DNA from: Planctomycetota bacterium
Lineage (GTDB): Bacteria; Planctomycetota; Planctomycetia; Gemmatales; Gemmataceae
Length of the DNA: 64,000 nt
Assembly: GCA_021413735.1 (NCBI GenBank)
Contig: JAIOPV010000287.1
Location: forward strand, 1-64,000
Reading direction: 5' to 3'
How positions within the stretch are numbered: the first letter of the stretch is position 1; each line of letters starts with the position of its first letter. Positions 43,125 through 51,834 of the stretch are shown in pieces. The translations under genes were made by a program, and so were the position numbers. The notes beneath the pieces were generated by a model. That model made no database searches. It was not told where the DNA came from and saw only the letters and a list, made by a program, of their open reading frames with translations.

Positions 43125-43610
43125 GTGAACGAAGCACCGCCCCAACCCGAAACGGCAACTCCCACTCAAAAGCGGCAACTCACCGGCATCCGTCGCATCC
43201 TGTTCGTCGTCGCCGGGGTGCTCTGCGTCGGGATGGCGTACCTCGGAGTCCTCCTCCCCGGTCTGCCCGCGACTCCATGGGTTCTCCTCGCAAGCTACTG
43301 CTTCTCGAAATCGTCCACTCGACTCGAACGCTGGCTGCGACGATCCCCCATCTTCGGCCGACTCCTTCGCGACTGGCACGAACACAGAGGCATTCGCAAA
43401 CCCGTGAAGATCATCGCCGTGTGCTTGGTGGTCACCATGGTCAGCCTGAGCATCGTGCTGGGTGGCTTGCCCGTGTGGGTGAAGTGCGTCATCGCGGGGC
43501 TGGCGATCATCGGGCTTTGCACGATCACGTTCCTCGTCCCGACCATCCGACCCCCACAACCAACTCGGTCATCAACCGACGGCACACCGTTTGCTCCGGA
43601 GGATAAGTAA
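43125..43610 (+). CDS. YbaN/DUF454 family membrane protein
   Basis: 161 residues. The motif LLPGLPATPWVLLASYCFSK following the first helix and RWLRRSPIFGRLLRDWHEHR is diagnostic of the DUF454/YbaN family. Three to four helices are visible. The function is unknown, though the family is widespread. The start is GTG 43125. Confidence 0.85.
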   Translation: MNEAPPQPETATPTQKRQLTGIRRILFVVAGVLCVGMAYLGVLLPGLPATPWVLLASYCFSKSSTRLERWLRRSPIFGRLLRDWHEHRGIRKPVKIIAVCLVVTMVSLSIVLGGLPVWVKCVIAGLAIIGLCTITFLVPTIRPPQPTRSSTDGTPFAPEDK

Positions 43611-43640
43611 GGGGAATCCCCAACGCAAGTGGGAACAATC

Positions 43641-44126
43641 ATGGTCGGTAAAGGTGGTTGGCTGGAACGAGTCTCCAGAAAGGTAACAGAGTGGGCTGGC
43701 AGTTCAGTTGCGTTTGCGATCGCTTTCGGTGTGATCGTGATCTGGGGCGTGACTGGCCCCATCTTCAACTACTCCGATACCTGGCAACTCGTCATCAACA
43801 CCAGCACCACCATCGTCACGTTCCTGATGGTGTTCCTCATCCAGCGCTCGCAAAACAAGGATTCTTACGCGATTCACATGAAGCTCAACGAGTTGGTTGC
43901 GGCGATTGAAGGAGCGAGTAACCGCCTCATCAGCGCGGAAGATTTGAGCGAAGATGAAGTGAAAGTGATCCGCGACCACTTCCGCAAGCTCGCGGACTTG
44001 GCGAAGCAGGACGAAGACGTGACGTGTTCGCATTCCATTGAAGAAGCGGAAGCCGATCACCAACGGAAGCGAACCGCCCGTGCCCGCGAGAAGCTGACAA
44101 AACCACCAAAGTCGAAGGCGAACTAG
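43641..44126 (+). CDS. low-affinity iron permease family protein
   Basis: 161 residues. Two membrane helices (VAFAIAFGVIVIWGVTGPIF and NTSTTIVTFLMVFLIQRSQN) are followed by KDSYAIHMKLNELVAAIEGA and the acidic segment AEDLSEDEVKVIRDHF. This is the COG5478 pattern, named after yeast Fet4; the transport role in bacteria is mostly by homology. The ATG at 43641 is used; a GTG at 43629 is also in frame. It converges with ruvB, two bases apart. Confidence 0.82.
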   Translation: MVGKGGWLERVSRKVTEWAGSSVAFAIAFGVIVIWGVTGPIFNYSDTWQLVINTSTTIVTFLMVFLIQRSQNKDSYAIHMKLNELVAAIEGASNRLISAEDLSEDEVKVIRDHFRKLADLAKQDEDVTCSHSIEEAEADHQRKRTARAREKLTKPPKSKAN

Positions 44127-44127
44127 T

Positions 44128-45168
44128 TCATTCAAATAGCCCCGGTTGCGGCTTCTCTTCGGGCTTCGGCTTGGGAGCAGTCTTGCCGAGAATCGCGAAC
44201 CCCTTCGGCATCGCAACCCGTCCCCGCCGATCTCGACTGATGTACTGTTCGCGAAGCAGATACGGCTCGATCTCATCCGAGAGCGTGTCGGCCGCGAGGT
44301 TCATGGTTGCAGCGAGCGCTTCCACACCCGTCGGCCCGCCGCCGTACAAGTCGATCAGCGTTTCCAGATACTTGCGGTCGTTGCGGTCGAGACCGTCGCG
44401 ATCCACTTCGGCCATGTCGAGCGCCGCACGAGCAACGGCTTCGTTGATGCTGCCATCGTGTCGAGCCGCAGCGTAACTGCGTGCCCAATACAGTCGGCTA
44501 TTCGCAACACGCGGCGTGCCACGGCTTCGCTGTGCGAGTTCAAGCGCGGCACCGGGTGTCATTGGCGTGCTCAGCTTCGCGGCGTTGATCGTGACGATGC
44601 GTGCCAGCTCCTCGACGCTGTAGAACTCCAAGTGTTCATGAATCTTGAAGCGGTCGCGCATCGGGCTACTGAGCATCCCGCTGCGAGTGGTCGCACCGAT
44701 AAGCGTGAACCGCTTGAGAGCCATCGAAATGGTGCGGGCGCTCATGCCATCGCCGAGGACGATGTCGATGCGAAAGTCTTCCATCGCGGGATAGATGAAC
44801 TCCTCGACGATCCGCGGCATCCGGTGGATTTCGTCGATGAAGAGGATCGACCCTTCTTCGAGGTTCGTGAGGAATGGCAGCATGTCAGCGGGCTTCGACA
44901 GGGCTGGCCCGCTCGTCATCTGGATGCTGGTGCCGAGTTCATTCGGAAGCACAGTAGCGAACGTGGTCTTACCGAGTCCGGGCGGCCCGTCGAACAGAAT
45001 GTGCCCGAGTGGTTCCTTGAGCTTCTTGCAGCCAGCGACGGCAACCTCAAGGCGTTCGCCGACCTTGCGCTGCCCGATGACTTCCTTGAGGAGCTTCGGG
45101 CGCAGCGCGGCGTCCTGCTTCTGGACTTCTTCGGCGGGAACGGTGGTGATGACTTTTTCACGGCCCAT
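44128..45168 (-). CDS. ruvB: Holliday junction branch migration helicase RuvB
   Basis: 346 residues, normal length. AAA+ motor of the RuvAB complex: Walker A FDGPPGLGKTTFA, Walker B SILFIDEIHRMPR, arginine-finger region GATTRSGMLSSPMRDRF and the C-terminal winged helix ending REQYISRDRRGRVAMPKGF. Order on the minus strand is ruvC, ruvA, a small ORF, ruvB, consistent with one operon. Confidence 0.97.
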   Translation of the reverse strand: MGREKVITTVPAEEVQKQDAALRPKLLKEVIGQRKVGERLEVAVAGCKKLKEPLGHILFDGPPGLGKTTFATVLPNELGTSIQMTSGPALSKPADMLPFLTNLEEGSILFIDEIHRMPRIVEEFIYPAMEDFRIDIVLGDGMSARTISMALKRFTLIGATTRSGMLSSPMRDRFKIHEHLEFYSVEELARIVTINAAKLSTPMTPGAALELAQRSRGTPRVANSRLYWARSYAAARHDGSINEAVARAALDMAEVDRDGLDRNDRKYLETLIDLYGGGPTGVEALAATMNLAADTLSDEIEPYLLREQYISRDRRGRVAMPKGFAILGKTAPKPKPEEKPQPGLFE

Positions 45169-45195
45169 GGGTGCCTTCGTATCGAGTGCAAGATC

Positions 45196-45435
45196 TCAAA
45201 TCAATTTGGGAAACGTCTCGCGGATCAACTGCAAGAGTTGCCTCGCTGAATCCTCATCAAATTGAACAGACTGGCTCACCTTCTCTGTGAATGTGCGGTC
45301 TTCTGAACCGTAAGTATCGAGTTGGAGAATCGCTTTCCCTTCATCGGTTGTGAACGAAGAGGCGAGACACCTGGTTGGCGAATGTAGTTTTTGCCGCTCT
45401 TTCGTTGATTGCTCGATCGAAGCGATCAGTGCCAT
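45196..45435 (-). CDS. small protein in ruv operon
   Basis: 79 residues, soluble, between ruvA (4 bp away) and ruvB (27 bp away). The C-terminal half (KVSQSVQFDEDSARQLLQLI then RETFPKLI) is a helix with regular spacing, reminiscent of other short uncharacterised planctomycete proteins. The tight spacing argues that it is expressed with the ruv genes. I do not recognise a named family. Confidence 0.65.
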   Translation of the reverse strand: MALIASIEQSTKERQKLHSPTRCLASSFTTDEGKAILQLDTYGSEDRTFTEKVSQSVQFDEDSARQLLQLIRETFPKLI

Positions 45436-45439
45436 TGTG

Positions 45440-46150
45440 CTATCCCTTCTGACTGTAGATCAACGTGAGCGCGTCTTGCAGCGTCTTGAACGGCTTGCCA
45501 CACGTCAGCAAGCCATCGAGCTTCGTGCGGGCTTCGATCGGATTGTGACCCAACCCCATCAACGCCTGATACACGTCCTCGACCAGTTGCCCCTCGGTCT
45601 CCATCGCAATCACAACGGGCTGCACTTCGGGTGCAGGTTCCGCTGCTGCTTTCTTCTTCGTGGTTGCTTTGGGCTTCGGTTCTTCAGGTGGTGTTGTGGG
45701 GGTTGCTGCCGGGGTCGCTGACATCGCGAACTGCGTCACCTTGCGCTTCAGCGTCGTGACGATCTGCTCGGCCGTCGTTGCTCCAATGCCCGGAAGCGTA
45801 CTCAGCCAGCGTGCATCCTGACGAGCAATCGCGTCGGCAATCTCCTTCACGGGCCGAGCCATTGCCTTGAGTGCCTTCTTCGAGCCGATCTTCTCGACCG
45901 TGCAGAACAGGTCGAAGAAATCGAGTTCCGCCTCGGTGTTGAAACCGAGCTTCCGCGGAATGAAGCGATTGCCGCCGGAGTTGCCTTCGAGGTATTCCGT
46001 GATGTGGAACGTCACTTCCTGGCCGATCTTCATCTGAATCACGCGGCGAACGCTCTCGGGCACGAGCACCTGATACTCGAACGCACCGATTTGCAGACGC
46101 ACTTCGTCGTCGAGAACGCGAGTCAGCACGCCTGTCATTTTGGTTATCAT
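45440..46150 (-). CDS. ruvA: Holliday junction DNA-binding protein RuvA
   Basis: 236 residues, longer than the usual ~200. The OB domain MITKMTGVLTRVLDDEVRLQ and the helix-hairpin-helix segment ARWLSTLPGIGATTAEQIVT are clear. The extra length is an Ala/Pro/Lys-rich linker (residues ~145-180) before domain III (QLVEDVYQALMGLGHNPIEA), which contacts RuvB. It overlaps ruvC by 4 bp (ATGA). Confidence 0.93.
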   Translation of the reverse strand: MITKMTGVLTRVLDDEVRLQIGAFEYQVLVPESVRRVIQMKIGQEVTFHITEYLEGNSGGNRFIPRKLGFNTEAELDFFDLFCTVEKIGSKKALKAMARPVKEIADAIARQDARWLSTLPGIGATTAEQIVTTLKRKVTQFAMSATPAATPTTPPEEPKPKATTKKKAAAEPAPEVQPVVIAMETEGQLVEDVYQALMGLGHNPIEARTKLDGLLTCGKPFKTLQDALTLIYSQKG

Positions 46151-46755
46151 GCTGCGTCGTCCGTGGAGTCTTGGTCTTCGATTTTGTCGGGGTCAGGACC
46201 GAACAGCGCCTCGCGATTCACGCCGGTGAACGTCGCGCCGCGAGCCCCGCCCATGATGCCGTTGCCACTCAAAAAGTAGTGACACAATGCGATGCCCAGA
46301 GCATCAGCGACGTCATGCGGTTCGGGTGGTCCCGCAAGCTTTAGCTCCCTCGCGATGGCGTACTGCATCTGTTCCTTGCTCGCACGACCACTGCCGGTCA
46401 CGGTCTTCTTCACCCTTGTGGCGGCATAGCTCATCACGGGAATGTCTCGCTGTGCGCCCGCCAGGAAAAACGCCCCGCGAGCGTGAGCCATGAGGATCGC
46501 CGTTCGCGGATGATCGTAGTGTGCGTAAAGCTGTTCCACGGCCATCGCGGTTGGCGAGTATTGATCCAGAACTTCACACAGGCCATCGTAAAGCGTCTTG
46601 ATGCGGCGAGCCATGTCAGCAGGATCGCGACCCTCGGCTGAACGAATCACACCAGCTTCGCAGACCTTCGGCCCGCTGTCGGTGATTTCGAGAAGGCCGT
46701 ACCCCGTGACTTGCAAGCCGGGGTCAAGGCCGAGAATGCGTTTGACTGCGGCCAT
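46147..46755 (-). CDS. ruvC: crossover junction endodeoxyribonuclease RuvC
   Basis: 202 residues. Catalytic acids of the RNase H-like fold are in place: ILGLDPGLQVTGYG with the first Asp, AVEQLYAHYDHPRTA with Glu, and HDVADALGIALCHY with the last Asps. A C-terminal extension of ~35 residues after the core is acidic (PDKIEDQDSTDDAA). It resolves Holliday junctions with RuvAB; its stop overlaps ruvA. Confidence 0.95.
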   Translation of the reverse strand: MAAVKRILGLDPGLQVTGYGLLEITDSGPKVCEAGVIRSAEGRDPADMARRIKTLYDGLCEVLDQYSPTAMAVEQLYAHYDHPRTAILMAHARGAFFLAGAQRDIPVMSYAATRVKKTVTGSGRASKEQMQYAIARELKLAGPPEPHDVADALGIALCHYFLSGNGIMGGARGATFTGVNREALFGPDPDKIEDQDSTDDAA

Positions 46756-46793
46756 GGTCGTCCTCGAACAGGTTGCGTTGCGAGACCCCAGCT

Positions 46794-46845
46794 GAGCCCG
46801 AGCGCCCGCGAGTGTGAACGTTTCTCCTCGCTGGCGCTCGGGCTC
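46794..46845. repeat. dispersed palindrome, family A copy 2
   Basis: 19-bp arms at 46794-46812 and 46827-46845 with one mismatch (GAGCCCGAGCGCCCGCGAG). It lies between ruvC and cysS on the minus strand and may act as a terminator for cysS. Confidence 0.8.
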
Positions 46846-46877
46846 GGAATTACGATCTGGAGGACCGCCGAGGTGCG

Positions 46878-48437
46878 TTATCCGACTCGCCAGGTCGTGC
46901 CACCGGGGCGATCTTCGAGCGTGACCTTGAGTTCCGCGAGCCGCTTGCGAATGAGGTCCGTCTGGTCGAACATCGCCTTCTTCAGCGGGTTATCCTTCGC
47001 GGCCGTCTTCGCCTCCGTGCGGAGGTTGTTCCGCAGGTCGAGAAGCAATTGCACCAACCCCGACACGAGAGCACCGCCGAGCGCGGCCTGCGGAATCTCG
47101 AATGTCAGCCCAAGAACACCCGCGATCTCCTTCACCAGCGTTGCACCTTCGATGAACTCGGCCTTCGCTGCAGGGTTGTTCGTCGAAGGATCTTCGAGCT
47201 TCGCATTGTCCGCGGCCTTGTTCAGACTTGTGACTAGCGTACTGAGCGCACCAACCGCGCCGCCCGTGTTGAAGTCATCATCGAGATACTCGCGGAACTC
47301 GCGATACGCTTCAGTGAACACCGCCTGCGAAAACTTGCGAGCAGGATCAACTGTCGTCAGCGCTTTCAACTCCGCGAACGGTTTTCCTGTGATTCGCTGA
47401 ACCCGCTCGGTGAAGCGTGCGAACGAAGCGTGTGCGGTCTGTGCCTCAATTAGCCCATCGGGAATCGGAGTCGCTGGGTTCTTCCAATCCCAGATGCCGA
47501 GGTCGATTGGCGAACGGTAATGCGTCTTGAGCATGAAGAAACGCAGGGCATCGCCAGAAACGTGCGTCAGCGCATCGACCACGTTCAGCACGTTGCCAAG
47601 CGAACCAGCCATCTTCGCTTCGTTACCGTCCTTGTCCTTGAGTTTCAGCAGACCATTGTGCATCCACACCTTCGCGAATGGCTTGTCGGTCCAGCTTTCG
47701 CTCTGAGCCAGTTCGTTCTCGTGATGCGGGAACTGCAGGTCGAGACCGCCGCCGTGGATGTCGAGCGTTTCGCCCAGCATCTTGATCGCCATGCAGGTGC
47801 ACTCGATGTGCCAGCCCGGACGACCACGACCGCACTTGAACGGACTCGGATACTGCACCTCCACCGGCTCATCAGGCTTCGCACCCTTCCACAGCGCGAA
47901 GTCGCCGGGGTTTCGCTTGCGGGAGTTCACTTCGAGCCGTGCCCCAGCCTCCATCTGCTCGGGATCGCGATTGCTCAACGCGCCGTAGTCCGCATCCTTC
48001 GACACATCGAAGTACACGCCATCGTCGACCTGATAGGCGTAGCCCTTCTCTTCGAGCTTCTGAATCACCTCGATCATGCCAGTAACGTGTTCCGTCGCTC
48101 GCGGGAAATGGTCGATGCCGGTGACGTTCAGCGACTTGAGGCACTTGAAGTAATCTTCCGTCATCTCCGCAGCGAGATCCGGCACGGTTCGCTTCAGTTC
48201 GCGTGCCCGCACGATGAGCTTGTCATCGACGTCCGTGATGTTGACGACCCATTTCACCTTGTAGCCGAGGTAGGTGAGGTAGCGCTTCACTGTGTCGAAG
48301 ATGACCGGCCCGACCATGTGCCCGATGTGGCTCGGCTTGTAAACCGTCGGCCCGCAAACGTACATCGTCACCACTTCGCCGGGCTGCTTGTGGAACGGTT
48401 CCTTCTTGCGGGTCAGCGTCGAGTACACTTGCAACAT
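46878..48437 (-). CDS. cysS: cysteinyl-tRNA synthetase
   Basis: 519 residues. Class I synthetase charging tRNA-Cys. Zinc ligands are in MYVCGPTVY, CTCMAIKM and FPHHENELAQSES; HIGH is intact in PSHIGHMVG. The KMSKS loop reads KMAGS (47601-47615), with the second lysine replaced. The ATG at 48437 gives the standard MLQVYSTLTRKKE start; the longer frame extends through the repeat upstream and was rejected. The usual DALR-type anticodon-binding domain follows and ends ELKVTLEDRPGGTTW. Confidence 0.94.
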   Translation of the reverse strand: MLQVYSTLTRKKEPFHKQPGEVVTMYVCGPTVYKPSHIGHMVGPVIFDTVKRYLTYLGYKVKWVVNITDVDDKLIVRARELKRTVPDLAAEMTEDYFKCLKSLNVTGIDHFPRATEHVTGMIEVIQKLEEKGYAYQVDDGVYFDVSKDADYGALSNRDPEQMEAGARLEVNSRKRNPGDFALWKGAKPDEPVEVQYPSPFKCGRGRPGWHIECTCMAIKMLGETLDIHGGGLDLQFPHHENELAQSESWTDKPFAKVWMHNGLLKLKDKDGNEAKMAGSLGNVLNVVDALTHVSGDALRFFMLKTHYRSPIDLGIWDWKNPATPIPDGLIEAQTAHASFARFTERVQRITGKPFAELKALTTVDPARKFSQAVFTEAYREFREYLDDDFNTGGAVGALSTLVTSLNKAADNAKLEDPSTNNPAAKAEFIEGATLVKEIAGVLGLTFEIPQAALGGALVSGLVQLLLDLRNNLRTEAKTAAKDNPLKKAMFDQTDLIRKRLAELKVTLEDRPGGTTWRVG

Positions 48438-48489
48438 GGGAAGCTCTTGTCTTTCGTGACGAAATAAACTCTGTCGTAGAATCAATTTG

Positions 48490-48547
48490 TCGGAGCCCGA
48501 GCGCCAAGCGAGGACCACATTTCCCTCGCTTGGCGCTCGGGCTCCGA
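48490..48547. repeat. dispersed palindrome, family A copy 3
   Basis: Perfect 24-bp arms at 48490-48513 and 48524-48547 with a 10-nt loop. It lies between the ispF stop and the cysS start, 53 bp before the cysS start codon. Confidence 0.88.
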
Positions 48548-48562
48548 CGAACTACCTGTCGA

Positions 48563-49057
48563 TCACACCTCGAAGCCAATGAGCTTGCTCACCAGCACAA
48601 CCGCGTGCGTCGCAATCGCCTCACCGCGACCAATGTGACCAACCTTCTCGCCGGTCTTCGCCTTCACGTTCACGCGATCTGTCGGCACGCCCAACAACGA
48701 TGCAAGGCTATCGCGAATCGCCAGCTTCACCGGACCGAGCTTCGGTTCCTGTGCGAAGATCGTCACATCCATATTGACCACGTACCAGCCAAGTTGGTTC
48801 AACTTCGCGACCGTTTCCGTGAGGAACAGCCGCGAATTCGCACCCTTGTAGCGTGGATCGGTGTCGGGGTAAGCATCGCCGATGTCGCCGAGGCCAACCG
48901 CTCCGAGCAGCGCATCCGTGATGGCGTGCAGCACCGCGTCGGCATCCGAATGGCCAACCAGACCCTTCGTGTGCGGAATCTTGATTCCACCGAGGATGAG
49001 CGGCAGACCTTCGGCGAGTCTATGCGAATCGTGGCCGCTGCCAACGCGAAATGACAC
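48563..49057 (-). CDS. ispF: 2-C-methyl-D-erythritol 2,4-cyclodiphosphate synthase
   Basis: 164 residues, normal length. MEP-pathway enzyme of isoprenoid synthesis. Zinc-binding GSGHDSHRL and GHSDADAVLHAITDALLGA, LGDIGDAYPDTDP, and the ending VNVKAKTGEKVGHIGRGE-IATHAV are in place. Upstream of cysS on the same strand. The N-terminus begins directly at MSFRVGSGHD, which fits the family. Confidence 0.96.
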   Translation of the reverse strand: MSFRVGSGHDSHRLAEGLPLILGGIKIPHTKGLVGHSDADAVLHAITDALLGAVGLGDIGDAYPDTDPRYKGANSRLFLTETVAKLNQLGWYVVNMDVTIFAQEPKLGPVKLAIRDSLASLLGVPTDRVNVKAKTGEKVGHIGRGEAIATHAVVLVSKLIGFEV

Positions 49058-49131
49058 CGTGCGTCTCCGTGCGAAGGTCGGTAACCTGCGTAGATTCTAC
49101 CGGTGCACGGGGAGATGGGAAAAGCCCAATG

Positions 49132-49218
49132 ACGAATGCGGAGGGCGGAAGGCAGAAGGCGGAAAGAAGATGGTTTTGGTCTTTCTTCAGCCTTCTGCCT
49201 TCCGCCCTCCGCATTCGT
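49132..49218. repeat. 29-bp inverted repeat
   Basis: Perfect 29-bp arms (49132-49160 and 49190-49218), purine-rich on the left (GGAGGGCGGAAGGCAGAAGG). It lies 5 bp beyond the gyrB stop and probably acts as its terminator, or is a dispersed repeat of the kind found elsewhere in the window. Confidence 0.85.
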
Positions 49219-49222
49219 AAAA

Positions 49223-51757
49223 TCAAGCTCCGTAGTCGATGTCTTCGGGGTTGTTCAACGGCTTGTCGAAGATGAAGCGTCGGCGACCATCGACGTCTTC
49301 GCCCATGAGCCGCTTGAACTCCTTCTCGGCTGCCAGGGCATCGTTCAGGGTCACCTTCAGCAGCGTGCGGTATTGCGGATCGAGCGTCGTCGACCACAGT
49401 TCCTCGGGGTCCATTTCACCGAGACCCTTGAACCGCGTGACGCTGATACCCTTCTCGCCAAACTTGCGGATCTCGGCCACCAACACCTGCAAGTGCGGCA
49501 AGTCGCGTCGAATGTCGCCGTGAGCAACCACGAACCGCACCGCCGGCTCACGCCCCGCGATTCGTGGGAGTGCCACCAGGTCCGCAGCCTCGAACCCAGC
49601 TTCCTTGAGCTTCCCAATGGCACGATTCAGCACTCGAACCTCGTGCCAATCGTCTTGCGTGTAGCTCTCAACAGCAACGGGAGCTACCACGGACCCAGCC
49701 TCGGCAGCCGTGGGGTCTTCCGGGGTACTCACGACATCGTGAGCCAGCACCAGCTCCTTGCCGAGCTTCTTCGACTCAGCAGCACGGAAGGCATCCACAT
49801 CGGCTTGTGAATGGAACCAGTGCTCTTTGCCCGCGAACTGAACGTGATACGATGGCAGCAGCCCATCCTTCGCTTTGTGCAGATACGATTCGAGCGTGTG
49901 CCCGCGTCGTTCGAGGTTCACCACAGCCGTTTCGACATCCGCGAGCAACGGCAGCAACTTCGACAAATCTTCGCCCGTGACATCACGATTCGCCCGACCA
50001 TTCACCGCCTGAATGTGCAGAATGGTGTCCTTCAGCCCGCGAGTCATCAGTTCGGCCACCATCTCTTCTTTAGTCTGCACGAACCGAGATTCCTTCTTCT
50101 GCGTGACCTTGTACAGCGGTGGCCGTGCCACAAACAAGTGCCCGTCTTCGACCAGCTTTCGCATCTGCCGGAAGAAGAACGTCAGCAGCAACGTGCGGAT
50201 GTGCTGACCGTCCACGTCGGCATCAGTCAGGATGATGATCTTGCCATAACGGATCCCGCTGACATCCTCGACGTTCTCGATGTCGATGCCCGTCGCGGAG
50301 ATCAGAGCCGAGATTTCGTTGTTCTTGAGGAGCTTGTCGAGCTTCGCCTTCTCGACATTGAGAACCTTACCCCGCAACGGCAACACTGCTTGATATTTGC
50401 TGTCGCGACCCTCCACGGCAGAGCCACCGGCCGAATCACCTTCGACGAGGAATAGTTCGCTCTTGTCGCGTTCGCGGTTCGTGCAATCGAACAGCTTGCC
50501 TGGCAGCCCACCACCACTGAGGAGCGACTTGCGATCCTTCACGGCATCGCGGGCTTTCTTCATCGCAATCCGCATCTCGGCCGCGAGTGCGATTCGCTTG
50601 CAGATGCGACCCGCTTCCTTCGGGTTCTTCTCCAGGTACTCCGACAGGAAATCGTAAACAACGCTGCTGACAATTCCCTCGACTTCCGGGTTGTTCAGCT
50701 TGGTCTTGGTCTGCGATTCGAACATCGGATCTGGGTGACCAACGCTCACCACTGCGGTCAACCCCGAACGGAAGTCGTCGCCGCGAACTTCGAGTTCCGG
50801 CTTGAAGTGGCCTTCCTTTTTGCCGTACGCGTTGAGGGCCCTGGTCAGCCCCGCACGGAAGCCCGAAAGGTGTGTTCCGCCAACCGGGTTGAAAGCGTTA
50901 TTCGTGTAGCAGCGAACCGTTTCGTCGTCATTGTTCGTGTATTGCAGTGACATCTCGACCGCGATCTTCAGCCCCTTCCCGGTCGTTTCGGGCGTGGTGT
51001 GTTCGACTTCCTTCTTCACGTAGATCGGCTCATGCTCGACCGTTTCGCCGATGTTCAGGAAAAGCACGTACTCAGCGATACCGCCATCGAACTTGAAGTT
51101 CTCAACCTTCCCGTCTCGCTCGTCGTGCAGACTGATCGACAGCCCACGATTCAGGTATGCCAGCTCCCGGAAGCGAGTTGCAAGCGTGTCGTAGTTGAAC
51201 GTCAGATCGCCGAAGATTTCGGGATCGGGCTTGAACGTGATCGTGGTGCCGGTCTTCTTGTCCGAAGACGGTCCGAGATCCTGTAGCGCACTGCTGGCGT
51301 AGCCGCGCTCGAACTCCATCTTGTAGACGCGACCGTCACGCCGAACTTCAGCCTCGCACCACTCGGCAAGGGCAGTCATGGCCTTCGCACCCATGCCGTG
51401 AAGCCCAGCCGAAACGCGATACGCCTCGTTGTCGAACTTTCCGCTGTTCCCCGCAACCGTGAGAGCTTCTTCGAGTGCCGATTTGCCCGTGTCCTTCTTG
51501 ATACCCACGGGAATGCCGCGTCCGTCATCGATTACGGCAATGGAGTTATCAGGATGCAGCACGACGCGGATGTGGGTGCAGTACCCCGCGAGGGCTTCGT
51601 CAACAGAGTTGTAAACGATCTCGTAGACGAGGTGGTGCAGCCCTGAGGACTGCGTATTGCCGACGTACATGCCGGGATTCTGGCGAATGTGAGCCGCATC
51701 CTTGAGGCTCTTCATGTTGTCTTCGGTGTATTTCGCTGCCGCGAGTTCCGTGCTCAT
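49223..51757 (-). CDS. gyrB: DNA gyrase subunit B
   Basis: 844 residues. GHKL ATPase with IAVIDDGRGIPVGI and GLHGMGAKAMTALAEWCE; TOPRIM with LFLVEGDSAGGSAVEG and DADVDGQHIRTLLLTFFFRQ; end FKGLGEMDPEELWSTTLDP. The insert between TOPRIM and the C-terminal motif (residues ~550-740) is large, as in the long GyrB type of Gram-negatives. It forms a cluster with dnaN and the DUF721 gene, in the order seen near many origins. AGGA precedes ATG 51757. Confidence 0.97.
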   Translation of the reverse strand: MSTELAAAKYTEDNMKSLKDAAHIRQNPGMYVGNTQSSGLHHLVYEIVYNSVDEALAGYCTHIRVVLHPDNSIAVIDDGRGIPVGIKKDTGKSALEEALTVAGNSGKFDNEAYRVSAGLHGMGAKAMTALAEWCEAEVRRDGRVYKMEFERGYASSALQDLGPSSDKKTGTTITFKPDPEIFGDLTFNYDTLATRFRELAYLNRGLSISLHDERDGKVENFKFDGGIAEYVLFLNIGETVEHEPIYVKKEVEHTTPETTGKGLKIAVEMSLQYTNNDDETVRCYTNNAFNPVGGTHLSGFRAGLTRALNAYGKKEGHFKPELEVRGDDFRSGLTAVVSVGHPDPMFESQTKTKLNNPEVEGIVSSVVYDFLSEYLEKNPKEAGRICKRIALAAEMRIAMKKARDAVKDRKSLLSGGGLPGKLFDCTNRERDKSELFLVEGDSAGGSAVEGRDSKYQAVLPLRGKVLNVEKAKLDKLLKNNEISALISATGIDIENVEDVSGIRYGKIIILTDADVDGQHIRTLLLTFFFRQMRKLVEDGHLFVARPPLYKVTQKKESRFVQTKEEMVAELMTRGLKDTILHIQAVNGRANRDVTGEDLSKLLPLLADVETAVVNLERRGHTLESYLHKAKDGLLPSYHVQFAGKEHWFHSQADVDAFRAAESKKLGKELVLAHDVVSTPEDPTAAEAGSVVAPVAVESYTQDDWHEVRVLNRAIGKLKEAGFEAADLVALPRIAGREPAVRFVVAHGDIRRDLPHLQVLVAEIRKFGEKGISVTRFKGLGEMDPEELWSTTLDPQYRTLLKVTLNDALAAEKEFKRLMGEDVDGRRRFIFDKPLNNPEDIDYGA

Positions 51758-51798
51758 ATTGGTGTTTATCCTGTTAGGATCAGTTCAATTGGTTTCCG

Positions 51799-51823
51799 GC
51801 GGTGACGCCGTTGGCGTCACCGC
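51799..51823. repeat. perfect 11-bp hairpin between dciA and gyrB
   Basis: GCGGTGACGCC-GTT-GGCGTCACCGC. It lies between the DUF721 stop (51835) and the gyrB start (51757), so it could attenuate gyrB or end the dnaN-dciA message. A weaker relative is at 23302-23324. Confidence 0.75.
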
Positions 51824-51834
51824 TAAACATGCCG

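Noticed and set aside
45350-45721. 123-codon plus-strand frame
   Set aside because: Antisense to ruvA linker and small ORF; Cys/Arg-rich tail is an artefact of the lysine/alanine codons opposite.
49223-51757. parE rather than gyrB
   Set aside because: DADVDGQHIRTLLLTFFFRQ, the long C-terminal insert and the origin-proximal cluster with dnaN favour gyrB.
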